A DNA stretch of 64,000 nucleotides from Paractinoplanes bogorensis (GTDB lineage Bacteria > Actinomycetota > Actinomycetes > Mycobacteriales > Micromonosporaceae). The notes below the pieces were generated by a model. That model searched no databases. It was not told the origin of the DNA and saw nothing but the letters and a program-made list of their open reading frames with translations. Positions 23,706-32,993 of the stretch are shown piece by piece (the stretch's first letter is position 1; the number at the start of each line of letters is the position of its first letter). Both the position numbers and the translations under genes were made by a program. Where the stretch lies: the NCBI RefSeq assembly GCF_018829635.1, contig NZ_JAHKKG010000021.1, positions 1-64,000 on the forward strand, in the 5' to 3' direction.

Positions 23706-24470
23706 TCAGGTCAGGGCTCGGTAGAGCAGGAGCAGGCCGATCGCGGTGCCGAACGTGACGATCACGGCGCGCAGCACGCCGGCGGGCAGCCGCTGGGCCA
23801 GTTTGGCGCCCGCGTAACCGCCGACGATGGTAGCCGGGGCCAGCACGAGGACGGCGGCCCAGTCGACCGGGGCGAAGAACGCGAAGACCAGCACGGTGAT
23901 CAGGCCGACCGAGGCCGAGAGGACGTTCTTGAGGGCGTTGATGCGGTTCAGGGGTTCGTCGAGGATCAGGGCGAGAGACGCCACGTACATGACGCCCAGG
24001 GCCGCTCCGAAGTAGCCGCCGTAGACCGCGCCGACAAAGACGACCACCTGCAACGTGATCGCTGCACGCCGCTCGGACATGGCCCGCGGATGCCCGACCA
24101 GCCCGCGCAGCCGCTGCTGAAACGCGAGCGTCGCCGCGGCACCGAGCACCAGGAACGGCACGATCAGTTCGAAGGCGCTCTCCGGCGTCACCAGCAACAG
24201 CACACACCCGGCGGCCGACCCGGCCACACACGTCGGCAGGACCCGCACGAGGCGACCGCGCTGCCCCGCCAGGTCGGCACGGCTGCCGACGACGCTGGAG
24301 ACGTACCCCGGAAAGACCGAGACAGAGTTGGTGACGTTGGCCGCCACCGAGGGCAGCCCCGTGGCGATCAGGCTCGGAAAGGTGATCAGCGATCCGCCGC
24401 CGGCGATCGCGTTGACCGTGCCCGCCGCGAGCCCGGCGACAACCAGTAGGAGCACGTGTGGGAGATCCAT
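23706..24470 (-). CDS. Sulfite exporter TauE/SafE family permease
   Basis: 254 residues with about 8 membrane helices. The family signature NAIAGGGSLITFPSL (residues ~20-35) and its second-half counterpart FVGAVYGGYFGAALGVM are both visible, reflecting the two-repeat TauE fold. It probably exports sulfite or organosulfur anions; the substrate is not fixed by sequence. ATG 24470 is chosen because the first helix (LPHVLLLVVAGLAAGTV) begins immediately after it. It is divergent from rnpB, leaving 36 bp for both promoters. Confidence 0.9.
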   Translation of the reverse strand: MDLPHVLLLVVAGLAAGTVNAIAGGGSLITFPSLIATGLPSVAANVTNSVSVFPGYVSSVVGSRADLAGQRGRLVRVLPTCVAGSAAGCVLLLVTPESAFELIVPFLVLGAAATLAFQQRLRGLVGHPRAMSERRAAITLQVVVFVGAVYGGYFGAALGVMYVASLALILDEPLNRINALKNVLSASVGLITVLVFAFFAPVDWAAVLVLAPATIVGGYAGAKLAQRLPAGVLRAVIVTFGTAIGLLLLYRALT

Positions 24471-24506
24471 GGCAGGCTCGAATCTACGGCCTCGTACACT
24501 GGCGGG

Positions 24507-24921
24507 GCGACGGACGAGTCGGCCAGGCGGTCGCGTCGGCACCCTCCGGGGTGTCGCCGAGGAACGTCCGGACTCCGCAGAGCAGGGTGGTTGTTAACGG
24601 CAACCCGGGGCGACCCGCGGGACAGTGCCACAGAGAACAGACCGCCGGCCCCTCGTGGGCCGGTAAGGGTGAAACGGTGAGGTAAGAGCTCACCAGCACC
24701 CCGGGTGACCGGGGTGGCTAGGTAAACCCCACCCGGAGCAAGGCCAAGAAAGGCCACGGCCGCAAGGCGGTGGCCGGCGCAGGCGTTCGAGGGCTGCTCG
24801 CCCGAGCCTGCGGGTAGGCTGCACGAGCCGAGCCGGCAACGGCCGGCCTAGATGGATGACCGCCCAGGGCGACGCAGGTCGCCCGGACAGAATCCGGCGT
24901 ACAGGCCAACTCGTCCGTCGC
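24507..24921 (+). ncRNA. rnpB: RNase P RNA, bacterial class A
   Basis: 415 nt catalytic RNA that matures tRNA 5' ends. The ends pair perfectly as helix P1 (GCGACGGACGAGT at 24507-24519 with ACTCGTCCGTCGC at 24909-24921). Universally conserved blocks are present in order: GAGGAACGTCCGGACTC, AGAGCAGGGTGGTTG, ACAGAGAACAGACCGCC, GGGTGAAACGGTGAGGTAAG, GTAAACCCCACCCGGAGCAAG and ATGGATGACCGCC, ending with ACAGAATCCGGCGTACAGGC. It fills the apparent gap between tauE and vapB. Confidence 0.98.
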
Positions 24922-24939
24922 TTCCAAGATTGGCGCCGA

Positions 24940-24965
24940 GCCGATGATATCGTGATATCATCGGC
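24940..24965. promoter_or_regulatory. VapB autoregulatory operator
   Basis: Perfect 12-bp arms GCCGATGATATC and GATATCATCGGC with a two-base centre, only 18 bp after rnpB and 15 bp before the vapB start. The AT-rich symmetric core is typical of ribbon-helix-helix antitoxin operators, so VapB or the VapBC complex should repress here. The rnpB 3' end is so close that read-through control is possible. Confidence 0.85.
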
Positions 24966-24980
24966 GGCTCGGAGGTGCTC

Positions 24981-25205
24981 ATGCCTAACATCCTGATCCG
25001 CGATCTGAGCCAGGAAGCCATCGACCGCATCGATGCCTCGGCCGCCAATCTCGGACTTTCTCGTAACGAGTATCTGCGCCGCAAGTTCGAGGAGGGCCCA
25101 CAGCCGACCGGTGAACGAATGGTCACCGACGAGGACTGGCAGCGATCCGCCGACGCCTTCGCCGATCTGACGGACCCCGCGGTGATGGGCGACGCATGGC
25201 GGTGA
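24981..25205 (+). CDS. vapB: Antitoxin, ribbon-helix-helix VapB type
   Basis: 74 residues from ATG 24981 (GGAGG five bases upstream). The N-terminal MPNILIRDLSQEAIDRIDASAANLGLSRNEYLRRKF is the beta-strand plus two helices of an RHH DNA-binding domain; the acidic C-terminal half (EDWQRSADAFADLTDPAVMGD) should wrap the toxin. It overlaps vapC by 10 bp. Expected to neutralise VapC and, with it, repress the operator just upstream. Confidence 0.92.
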   Translation: MPNILIRDLSQEAIDRIDASAANLGLSRNEYLRRKFEEGPQPTGERMVTDEDWQRSADAFADLTDPAVMGDAWR

Positions 25206-25612
25206 CGAGCTGGCTGATCGACAAGTCCGCCTACGTGCGGCTGCAACTCGGCCAAGCGGCAAACCGCGGTGAATGGAGCGCGCGGATCAGTCGCGGACTC
25301 GTCCGGCTGTCCACGATCACCCGGCTCGAGCTGGGCTATTCGGCCCGCTCCGGCGACACCGGACGCCGTCAGTTCGCTCTGCCTCCCCTGTCCTTGATGC
25401 CGATCGAGCATCTGACACCGGCCATCGAGGACAGAGCCTTCGAGGTGCAGATGCTCATGGCCGACCGCGGCCAGCATCGCGCACCATCCATTCCCGACCT
25501 GCTGATCGCGGCAACCGCCGAGAAGACCGGGCTGACCGTCCTGGCAGTCGACAAGGATTTCGACCTCATCGCCTCGATCACCGGCCAGCCCGTCGAGACT
25601 CTCGCGAGCTGA
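25196..25612 (+). CDS. vapC: PIN-domain ribonuclease toxin VapC
   Basis: 138 residues. The PIN active-site acidic residues are visible: Asp in WLIDKSAYVRL (residue ~9), Glu in TRLELGYSAR (~45), Asp in SIPDLLIAATAE (~100) and Asp in LAVDKDFDLIA (~118). Expected to be a Mg-dependent endoribonuclease cutting tRNA or rRNA when VapB is degraded. Overlapping start with vapB. In 25613-25798 (186 bp) I see no gene. Confidence 0.94.
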   Translation: MAVTSWLIDKSAYVRLQLGQAANRGEWSARISRGLVRLSTITRLELGYSARSGDTGRRQFALPPLSLMPIEHLTPAIEDRAFEVQMLMADRGQHRAPSIPDLLIAATAEKTGLTVLAVDKDFDLIASITGQPVETLAS

Positions 25613-25798
25613 CTGCCGGCCTGGGCCGCTCCTCCGCCTGCGCGCTTGCCGGGCCCTCGCGGACCAACGCAACTTTCCTGGCCTAGATGGCCGGCGCCGG
25701 CGATGAGTAGCTTCGGCAACCGCCCGATCGGGGTGTTTACATTTCCTCCGGAAAGCGTCAGTTGCTGACTAGCAAGCGTTGACGGGCCGGCCCGCCGG

Positions 25799-27184
25799 TC
25801 AGCCCGGGAGGGCCGGCCGCTCCACCTTTCGACCGATGCGGGCCGACAGGGCGGGCCGATCCGGGCCGGACACACCGTCGGGCCCGGGGGCGGCGCGGCT
25901 GCCCGGGCCGATTCCGCTCAGAATCATGGTGCTCAGATAGGCGAAGGCGGCCGCCATCAGCGGGCCAACGATCTCGGGAGCGAGCAGGCTCGACTTGGGG
26001 TTGCTCCGGTAGAGGAACGCGATTCCCGCTGTCACCAGGACCAGGGGGATGAGCTGGAGAAGGCCGCCGCCGAGGCGAAGCCGTCGCCGCGGCACCTCAC
26101 GCGGGCTCGATGTCTGCTCGGGAGCGCCGGTCACGTCGATCGACTCCCATGCACCCAGCTCGCCCCGGGCCGCCGAGATCAGCAACTTGGAAACGCTCTC
26201 CCGCAATTGTTCGTAATCGCCGGCCCGTGGGAGCAGGCAGCGGTGGGCAAGCACTCGCACATGGTCGGCCACTCCGGACAACTGCTGACGAACGGAGGTC
26301 TGCAGCGCCGTCCCCTCACCGAGACCGAACCATCTCGGAAGACGATCCTCCATGCAGGACGCGACGTGATTCAGGGTGCTGCCGGCCCGTATCGAGTGCC
26401 CCGCCAAGTCACCCCGAGCCCCTTGACCGTTGGACGCTTTCTCGGCTTGATCCAACCGATGAAGGACCGATGCGAGGCTCTGCACTATCTCCTGATCGGT
26501 GTACCTGGACCAGGTATGGCGATAGGTGAGAGCGATCACGACGCGAGACACCTGGGTCACCATGGCTACCAGAAGGAGGAGCGTGAACGAGAAGAACGCT
26601 CCCACAAAGATGGCTTCGCTCCAGAACGAGCCGATCCGGTAGAGGTCAAGCAAACCGTAACCGGAGGCGACCAGGATCAACGTTCCGATACCGTTCCGCC
26701 AGCTCCGTGCGGTGATGAGTCTACTTTCACTGATCAGGAGCAGAAGGAGGAAGGTCCCGAACGCGCTGGCCAGCGCGACCACCAGGTAGAGGGCTCCCAG
26801 ACCCAGCCGAGACCACGAGAATTCCTGGACGACATGGACCGTGGCGGCAACAAGGCAGCCGGCGAAGGTTCCGCCGGCAACCCAGCTGAGGACGCTGTCG
26901 CTGTACTCCGAGTCGACCAGCACGTAATCCCAGACCTGGTACGAATTTATGTCGACAACCGCCCTTTTCGCGGCCTCCTCGGCGGCCCCTCCCCCGTTGA
27001 ATTGGCGGATCGCCCCGACCGCCTGCGCGTATTCGGCATCGACGGTCTCGCGGAGAAGGCGCGTGTAAACCTTGCGCGCGCCCAGTATCGCCGCCGCGGA
27101 TCGGGCCTTCCGGGCCGCGTCGAGCACGTCGTCATCGATCCTGGGCGGCTGCGTTTCGGCCGCCGCGGACTCATCGTTTTCCAT
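25799..27184 (-). CDS. Hypothetical multi-pass membrane protein
   Basis: 461 residues, no family recognised. N-terminal ~95 residues are helical and soluble (ARKARSAAAILGARKVYTRLL). Four helices follow around residues 100-215 (WVAGGTFAGCLVAATVHVV, LGALYLVVALASAFGTFLL, NGIGTLILVASGYGLLDLY and a VGAFFSFTLLLLVAMVTQV stretch). A ~130-residue cytoplasmic helical domain comes next (EIVQSLASVLHRLDQAEKAS), then two more helices near 375-420 (LLQLIPLVLVTAGIAFLYR; GPLMAAAFAYLSTMILSG) and a charged tail. Composition is less GC-biased than its neighbours, hinting at acquisition. It is next to VapBC but convergent with it. Confidence 0.75.
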   Translation of the reverse strand: MENDESAAAETQPPRIDDDVLDAARKARSAAAILGARKVYTRLLRETVDAEYAQAVGAIRQFNGGGAAEEAAKRAVVDINSYQVWDYVLVDSEYSDSVLSWVAGGTFAGCLVAATVHVVQEFSWSRLGLGALYLVVALASAFGTFLLLLLISESRLITARSWRNGIGTLILVASGYGLLDLYRIGSFWSEAIFVGAFFSFTLLLLVAMVTQVSRVVIALTYRHTWSRYTDQEIVQSLASVLHRLDQAEKASNGQGARGDLAGHSIRAGSTLNHVASCMEDRLPRWFGLGEGTALQTSVRQQLSGVADHVRVLAHRCLLPRAGDYEQLRESVSKLLISAARGELGAWESIDVTGAPEQTSSPREVPRRRLRLGGGLLQLIPLVLVTAGIAFLYRSNPKSSLLAPEIVGPLMAAAFAYLSTMILSGIGPGSRAAPGPDGVSGPDRPALSARIGRKVERPALPG

Positions 27185-27310
27185 GCGCTCTCACCCCGGT
27201 CGATCTCCCGGCGTTCCGGTCGTTCTGACGTCTCTCGGCTTAGCCGGAGCCGGGGCTTGACCACAAGCGGGATTGTTACTGTGCACTCCCGTCTGTCCGG
27301 AACAGGACCG

Positions 27311-28135
27311 TCAGCCCTTGAGGCCGGTGTGGGCCAGGCCCTCGATGAACTGGCGCTGGGCGATCACGAAGACGATCAGGACGGGGATGGCGGTCATGGA
27401 CGCCGCCGACAGTTGGACGTTCCAGAGTTGGCCCTGGTAGGCGTCGGTGAACTGGGTCAAGGCCTGCGGCAACGTGTATTTCGTCCGGGTCGAGATGTAG
27501 ACGACTGGTTCCAGGTAGAGGTTCCAGCTGTGCAGGAACGTGAAGATGGCTACCGCTCCCAGTGCGGGGCGGGCCAGTGGCAGGGCGATTTTGCGGAAGA
27601 TGGCGGGGCGGCCCAGGCCGTCCATGCGGGCCGCCTCCTCCAACTCGCCGGGGAGCGTGATGAAGAACTGGCGCATGATGAACGTGGCCAGGACGCTCGG
27701 CGGGCCCAGCATCGGCACCAGGATCAGCGGCCAGTGGGTGTCGACCAGGCCCAGGCTGTTGAAGATGCGGAACAGCGGGACGATCGTCACCTCACTCGGG
27801 ATGAGCAGGCCGACCAGGACGACCAGGAACAGGAAGTTCTGGCCGCGGAAACGGATGCGCGCGAAGGCGTAGCCGGCCATCGACGAGACGACCAGGGTGC
27901 CCAGCGTGACGACCACGGCGATGTAGGCGCTGTTCCAGTACTGCTGGGCGAACGGCTGCATCTCGAAGACCTGGCGCCAGGGCTCGAACGTCCACGTGGA
28001 GGGCCACAGGGACGGCGAGAAGATGTCGGCGTTCGGTTTGAAGGAACTCGTGATCATCCACCAGGTGGGGAACACGAATGGTACGCAGAGGACGAGCAGG
28101 ATCCCGTACAGGAAAAGCTTGGTCCTAGTTCTCAT
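27311..28135 (-). CDS. Carbohydrate ABC transporter permease (MalG family)
   Basis: 274 residues with six membrane helices. The cytoplasmic EAA loop reads EEAARMDGLGRPAIFRKIALPLARP near residue 180, where it would contact the ATPase. The N-terminus RTRTKLFLYGILLVLCVPFVFPTWWMITSSFK is typical of MalG-type subunits. It overlaps the upstream permease by 11 bp. No ATPase gene is present in the operon, so a shared MsiK-type ATPase is expected. Confidence 0.95.
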   Translation of the reverse strand: MRTRTKLFLYGILLVLCVPFVFPTWWMITSSFKPNADIFSPSLWPSTWTFEPWRQVFEMQPFAQQYWNSAYIAVVVTLGTLVVSSMAGYAFARIRFRGQNFLFLVVLVGLLIPSEVTIVPLFRIFNSLGLVDTHWPLILVPMLGPPSVLATFIMRQFFITLPGELEEAARMDGLGRPAIFRKIALPLARPALGAVAIFTFLHSWNLYLEPVVYISTRTKYTLPQALTQFTDAYQGQLWNVQLSAASMTAIPVLIVFVIAQRQFIEGLAHTGLKG

Positions 28136-29039
28136 GGAAGACCCACCTCTTGCGCATCTGCCATTGCAGGACGGTCAGGGCCAGCACGATCAGGAACAGC
28201 AGGATCGACAGGGTCGAGCCGTAACCGAAGGCGTGGAACTGGAACGCCTGCTGATACAGGTAATAGACGAGCACCGTGGTCGACGTGCCGGGGCCGCCCT
28301 GGGTCAGGACGCTGATCTGGGCGAAGACCTGCAGCGAACCGACGACCGTGATGATGGACGTGAGCAGAATGGTGGGGCTGATCATCGGCAGCGTGATGCT
28401 GCGGAAGACCCGCCACGGAGAGGCGCCGTCAACTCGGGCTGCCTCTTGCAGAGAGACGGGAACACCCTGCAGCGCGGCCAGGAAAAGCACCATGTTCAGG
28501 CCGACGTTCTTGAAGACCTGGACGATGACGACCGAGATCATCGCCGTTCCGCCGGAGCGCAGCCAGTTCGGGCCGTCGATTCCGATGGCGTTCAGAATGC
28601 CGTTCAGGCCGCCGTTGTCCTGCAGCAGGAAACCCCACACGATCGTCCAGGCCAGCAACGAGACGACGACCGGCGAGAAGAACAGCACCCGGAAGAACGT
28701 GGTGCCGCGTAGTTTCTGGTTCAGCAGCACGGCCAGCAGCAGGGCCAGGGCCAGATTGAAGACGACCAGGCCGATCGAGAAGAACGCGGTCGCGCGCAGA
28801 ACGGCGGGCACGTTCGGGTCATCGGCCAGCTTGCGGTAATTGTCGGCGCCGACGAAATTGAACGTGTCGGCCAGCACGTTCCATTCGTGCAGGCTGTACC
28901 AGACGACCAGGGCCAGCGGCAGGAACACGAACGCGAGCGAGCCGAGCAGGGCCGGCGTGATGAAGACATACCCGGTCAGTTGATCGCGCCGCCGCGTGGT
29001 CCAGAAGCGGCGGCGCGTCAACGGGGTGCGAACGGTCAT
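28125..29039 (-). CDS. Carbohydrate ABC transporter permease (MalF family)
   Basis: 304 residues from ATG 29039, which overlaps the stop of the binding-protein gene as ATGA. Six helices are visible. The EAA loop is SLQEAARVDGASPWRVFRSITLP near residue 205. Together with the MalG-type partner it forms the channel of a family-1 sugar importer. A longer in-frame start at 29111 would read through the binding-protein gene and is rejected. Confidence 0.95.
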   Translation of the reverse strand: MTVRTPLTRRRFWTTRRRDQLTGYVFITPALLGSLAFVFLPLALVVWYSLHEWNVLADTFNFVGADNYRKLADDPNVPAVLRATAFFSIGLVVFNLALALLLAVLLNQKLRGTTFFRVLFFSPVVVSLLAWTIVWGFLLQDNGGLNGILNAIGIDGPNWLRSGGTAMISVVIVQVFKNVGLNMVLFLAALQGVPVSLQEAARVDGASPWRVFRSITLPMISPTILLTSIITVVGSLQVFAQISVLTQGGPGTSTTVLVYYLYQQAFQFHAFGYGSTLSILLFLIVLALTVLQWQMRKRWVFHEN

Positions 29040-30262
29040 TTGGCGAGCAGCGGCGTGATGGCCGTGCACACGCCACTGAGCACCGCGGGAACGTCGGCGT
29101 CGGGCTTCCACAGCGGGTCCAGAGCCGCCCGTACGGCCTGATTGATCTCGGCACTGCCGGTGTGGCTCGGCTTGACCACGCCGTCGGCGATGCCGTCGAT
29201 CACCACGTCCTGCAGCTGGTCGGGCTTGAGCAGCGGGTTCGCCTTGGCCAGCGTCTCGGCGTTGAGCTGGGACTTCCGGGGCGGCGGGAAGAACTGGGCC
29301 AGCTTCGCGCTGTTGGCCTCGTTGGTGAAGAACTTGACGAACTCGGCCGCGGCCGACGCGTTCTTACCCTTCTTGAGTACGCCGAGGCCGCCCTGCCCGA
29401 TCACCGAGTAGTCACCGGCGGGACCGGCCGGCAGCGGCACCAGCGTCCAGCCGAAGCCGTCCTCCTTGAGCAGCGACGCCCGCGAGATCTGCGCGATCGT
29501 CATGGCCGATTCGCCGGCGAAGAAGTCGGCGGAGACGCCGGGGGCGGGCAACGCCTTGTCGGTGAAGATCGCCTTGTGCAGGAAGGTCATCGCGTCGACC
29601 ATCGGCTTCTGGTCGAAGCCGCAGGTCTTGCCGTCGGCCGACCACGCCTCGGCGCCCCAGCCGCGGAAGACCGAGGTCAGGTTGGTCCAGTCCTTGTAGT
29701 CGAAGTCGCGGACCACCAGGCCCTGTTTGCCGGTCTTCTTCGCCGCGGCCGACGCCGCCGCGATGGCGTTCTCCCAGGTCCACTGGGCCGGGAGCGTCTT
29801 GACCATGTCGGTGTTGACGAAAACCCCGAACGGCGACGTCGAGAACGGGTAGGCCATCAGTTTGCCGTCGGACTTCCACAGGGCGGTCGCGGCCGGGACG
29901 AGGTCGGCGGCGTTCTCGATGCTGTCATCCAGGGGCGCCAATGCCCCCGAGGCCACGAAATCGGGCGCCGACCCCTCGAGAATCCACGCGATGTCGGGCG
30001 CGTTCCCGCCGGCGATCTGCGTGGTGACCGTGGTCGTGTAGTTCTCGAACGGCAGCGCGTCGAACTTCACGGTCACGTCGGGATGGGTCGTCTTGTATTC
30101 GGCCGCGATCGAGTCGAACAGTTTGACGTGGGCCTCGTTGGCCGACCAGGTCGTCATGCGCAGCGTGATCGGGCCGTCCGACCCGGCGTCATCGCCGCCA
30201 CCGCACGCGGTGAGCGAGCCGAACAGGGCAACGGTGGCTATTCCGGCGAGAAGGCGTCGCAT
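29036..30262 (-). CDS. Extracellular sugar-binding lipoprotein (family 1 SBP)
   Basis: 408 residues from ATG 30262 with AAGGAG upstream. The lipoprotein signal is MRRLLAGIATVALFGSLTAC, with the lipobox LTAC giving a lipidated Cys followed by a GGGDD linker. The SBP fold is seen in ITLRMTTWSANEAHVKLFDSI and NAPDIAWILEGSAPDFV. It captures the substrate outside the membrane for the two permeases. The sugar is unknown; the neighbouring five-bladed-propeller protein suggests an oligosaccharide with non-standard linkages. Confidence 0.95.
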   Translation of the reverse strand: MRRLLAGIATVALFGSLTACGGGDDAGSDGPITLRMTTWSANEAHVKLFDSIAAEYKTTHPDVTVKFDALPFENYTTTVTTQIAGGNAPDIAWILEGSAPDFVASGALAPLDDSIENAADLVPAATALWKSDGKLMAYPFSTSPFGVFVNTDMVKTLPAQWTWENAIAAASAAAKKTGKQGLVVRDFDYKDWTNLTSVFRGWGAEAWSADGKTCGFDQKPMVDAMTFLHKAIFTDKALPAPGVSADFFAGESAMTIAQISRASLLKEDGFGWTLVPLPAGPAGDYSVIGQGGLGVLKKGKNASAAAEFVKFFTNEANSAKLAQFFPPPRKSQLNAETLAKANPLLKPDQLQDVVIDGIADGVVKPSHTGSAEINQAVRAALDPLWKPDADVPAVLSGVCTAITPLLAK

Positions 30263-30288
30263 AGAAGGTGCTCCTTTCTGCATGAGAA

Positions 30289-31887
30289 TCAGTAACCGCT
30301 GATGTCGGGCCAGCGCAGCTCGACACCGTCGGTGATCAGGTGGGCTTGGAATTCGGCGAGCAGATCGGGGGTGTTGCGTACGGCCCGGGGTGTCACCGAC
30401 CGGTCGAGGCAGAACGCGGCCAGCGCGCCCGCCACCTCACCGGTGTTCCACTCGACCGGGTGCAGCCGATAGGAGCCGTTGGTGATGTGGGTGGTGCCGA
30501 GGTTCTTGCCGGCCGGCAGCAGATTTTCCAGGCGCTGCGGAATCAGGGCGCCGAGCGGGATCTCGAACGGGCAACTGGCCACGTCGATGTAATTGTCGCC
30601 ACCGGTCGAGGGGTGCAGATCGATGCGATACATACCGACACCCACTGCGTCCCCGTATGCGACAGCGCCTTTGTCACCGCGTACGGAAAGGGAAAGATCT
30701 TGCTCGACAACCGTGTACTCGGCCCGGATGCGACGGCCTTCCCGCACGTACGGGGCCATCGCGAGCCCGTCCGCACTTCCGGTGACGTCGCCACGCAGTC
30801 GCAGACTCGGCCAGCCCGTACCCCCGTCCGGGCGCGGCGCCTCGGTCTGCAGCCAGTAGAGCACCGAGAAGGACAGCTCCCGGGCGTTGGCCTCGACGAT
30901 CAAGGGATCAGGACCGTCCACGTACGGCTGCTCGAAGTAGTCGATCATCGGCCAGTTCACCAGGCAGATGTCGCTGGGGTAGAACCCGTCGGTGAAGTTG
31001 CGGCGGGCGGCGATGCGCCGGAACGTCCACAGGTTGCCGTCGCCCGGGTTGACCCGCTGGTCGGCGTCGACGAGCCACGGGTCGTCGTCCGGGTTGGGGG
31101 TGAACGAGCGGGTCGAGAGCTGCAGCGTACGGGGGTTGGGTGTCTGCCACGACAGCATGCGCGCGCCCCAGAACGGGGGCTGGTAGTCGCGCCAGAACCC
31201 GTACGAGGACGGCTTGTCGATGGTGTGATCGCCGTCGACGTGATCCACGGCGAAGCACACCGAAAGCGCCTGCATGTTGGCCGGGTCGCCGATCTCGGGG
31301 GCGCTGGGCTCGCCGGTCTCGGCCTGGGACTCAGCCCCGGTCACGTATTCGGCGCCGGTCATCGGCAGCAGGTCGCCGGTCTCGGTCGCGTCGAGGATGT
31401 ACGGCGCGGTCAGCACGTGATCGTCGCCGTGGTGGCGGACGGTGACGGCGGTGACCCGGTCACCGTCCGTCTCGGCGGACACCGGCACAGCAGGTTGCAG
31501 GACGGTCAGCCGGCCCGACCCCCGGTACGGCGCGAGCATCGCCTCGAGCACGGCCACGGCGACCCGCGGCTCGTGACAGAGACGGCTCACATGGCCGGCC
31601 CCGGGGTTGAGATCGCGGGTGCGGCGGGCCCGGTCGGTGAGCGGATAGTTCGCGCGGTAGTACTCCCGGATGCCGTCGCGCAGGGCCCGGTAGCTGGCCG
31701 TGACGCCGAACCGCTCGACCCAGCTGTGCTCGTCCGGCGGCACGGCCTGGCTGGTCAACTGGCCGCCGAGCCAGGCGAACTGCTCGGTCAGGATCACCGA
31801 GCGACCGGCTCGGAGGGCGGCCAGCGCGGCCGCCACTCCCCCGAGGCCGCCGCCGATCACGACGACGTCGGCGTGCATCTCAGACAT
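30289..31887 (-). CDS. FAD-dependent oxidoreductase (FAD_oxidored family)
   Basis: 532 residues from ATG 31887. The dinucleotide-binding motif VVVIGGGLGGVAAALAALRAG is at the N-terminus, followed by LTEQFAWLGGQLTSQAVPPDEH and a second FAD segment APYILDATETGDLLPMTGAE. The C-terminus has RLENLLPAGKNLGTTHITNG and SYRLHPVEWNTGE, the family's FAD-binding end. These PF12831-type proteins recur in carbohydrate loci of actinomycetes, with roles proposed in sugar or xanthan-like oxidation but not settled. No signal peptide, so cytoplasmic. The start overlaps the lacI stop by 8 bp and the binding-protein gene follows 26 bp later, so it is part of the import operon. Confidence 0.88.
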   Translation of the reverse strand: MSEMHADVVVIGGGLGGVAAALAALRAGRSVILTEQFAWLGGQLTSQAVPPDEHSWVERFGVTASYRALRDGIREYYRANYPLTDRARRTRDLNPGAGHVSRLCHEPRVAVAVLEAMLAPYRGSGRLTVLQPAVPVSAETDGDRVTAVTVRHHGDDHVLTAPYILDATETGDLLPMTGAEYVTGAESQAETGEPSAPEIGDPANMQALSVCFAVDHVDGDHTIDKPSSYGFWRDYQPPFWGARMLSWQTPNPRTLQLSTRSFTPNPDDDPWLVDADQRVNPGDGNLWTFRRIAARRNFTDGFYPSDICLVNWPMIDYFEQPYVDGPDPLIVEANARELSFSVLYWLQTEAPRPDGGTGWPSLRLRGDVTGSADGLAMAPYVREGRRIRAEYTVVEQDLSLSVRGDKGAVAYGDAVGVGMYRIDLHPSTGGDNYIDVASCPFEIPLGALIPQRLENLLPAGKNLGTTHITNGSYRLHPVEWNTGEVAGALAAFCLDRSVTPRAVRNTPDLLAEFQAHLITDGVELRWPDISGY

Positions 31888-32899
31888 GGGCCACCGCCAG
31901 CGTCGCGCCGGCGACCGGCTCGCAGGGCAGGATGCGCTGGGTCTCGCCGCCGGTCCCGTCCAGGATCGCGGAGAGTACCTCCACCGCCTGCCAGCCCATC
32001 TCCCGTCGCGGAATGCGATAGCCGGTGAAGTCGAGATCCGTGCTGGCCGGCCGGGTGGGATCACCCAGAGCCACAAAGGACAGGTCTTCCGGTACGCGTA
32101 GTCCCCGCCGGGCGGCCTCGTCGGCGAGCACGGCCCCGTCCGCGAACTCCTCGACGAAGATCGCCGTGCAGTGCGCCGCCAGGGCCTGGTCCAGTGGTGA
32201 TTCGTCGGTTTTGAAGTGCAAGCCGGTGATGCCAGCCTCCTGGGTTGCGGTGGTGAAGCCGTGGAAACGGTCGGCGTGCGACTCCGGGCCGGCACCCTGC
32301 CCGACGTAGGCGATCCGTCGATGGCCGAGCTCGGCTGCACGCCGTACCTGGGAAGCAGTTGCCTTGGGGTAGTCGGCGCCCACGTAGGGAACCGGACCGC
32401 CGGCGTCGTCGCGACGGCCGACGCTGACGAACGGCTGCCCCTCCGCGATCAGCCGGGCCAGGTCGGCCGGGTCGAGCCGGCGACCGAGCAGGACGCAGCC
32501 GTCGGCCAGGCGCAGGCGGTTGTCCTGCGAGAAGATCCGGCGGCGGCCGTCGATGACCGGCGCGCTGGTGAACAACAGCAGATCGCAGCCGATGCTCTCG
32601 GCGCACTCCTCGATGCCGACCAGGAACGGGTGGTAGAAGTCGCCCAGCCCGGCCGGGAACACCGGCTCGTAGGTGAAGACGCCGAGGAAACGGTTGCGCT
32701 GGGCGGCCAGGCGGCGGGCGATCGGGTCGGCCACATAGCCCGTACGCCGGATGGCCGCGAGCACGCGTTCCCGGGTTTCCGGCGCGATCCGGACGGCGGC
32801 GTCGTCGCGCTCGTTGAGCACGATCGACACGGTCGTCTGGCTGACGCCGGTCATCCGGGCGATGTCCTGCTGCGTCACCCGCCGGCTGCTCGATGGCAC
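31880..32899 (-). CDS. LacI family transcriptional regulator
   Basis: 339 residues. The N-terminal helix-turn-helix VTQQDIARMTGVSQTTVSIVL is followed by the hinge region and a periplasmic-binding-like sensor (FLGVFTYEPVFPAGLGDFYHPF, VPYVGADYPKATASQVRRAAELGHRRIAYVG). It is the first gene of the import operon, so it probably represses itself, the transporter and the divergent propeller gene through the two operators at 32924 and 32994. Confidence 0.94.
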   Translation of the reverse strand: MPSSSRRVTQQDIARMTGVSQTTVSIVLNERDDAAVRIAPETRERVLAAIRRTGYVADPIARRLAAQRNRFLGVFTYEPVFPAGLGDFYHPFLVGIEECAESIGCDLLLFTSAPVIDGRRRIFSQDNRLRLADGCVLLGRRLDPADLARLIAEGQPFVSVGRRDDAGGPVPYVGADYPKATASQVRRAAELGHRRIAYVGQGAGPESHADRFHGFTTATQEAGITGLHFKTDESPLDQALAAHCTAIFVEEFADGAVLADEAARRGLRVPEDLSFVALGDPTRPASTDLDFTGYRIPRREMGWQAVEVLSAILDGTGGETQRILPCEPVAGATLAVAHV

Positions 32900-32923
32900 G
32901 TCGGTGTCTCCTCTGTTACGCCG

Positions 32924-32937
32924 CTAATACGCATTAA
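32924..32937. promoter_or_regulatory. LacI-type operator, weak copy
   Basis: CTAATA-CG-CATTAA, which matches the perfect operator at 32994 in all but the spacer base and two right-arm bases. It lies 25 bp before the lacI start and its centre is exactly 70 bp from the other copy. Confidence 0.65.
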
Positions 32938-32993
32938 CAAACGTGGACCGATCGTCGGGCCTGTCGATGGGGCGCGTCAAGGAATCCCCTGCA

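Noticed and set aside
24845..25690. 11-bp direct repeat GGCCTAGATGG inside rnpB and again after vapC, as a possible integration scar
   Set aside because: Short enough to occur by chance given the number of possible 11-mers tested, and no integrase or longer duplication is present.
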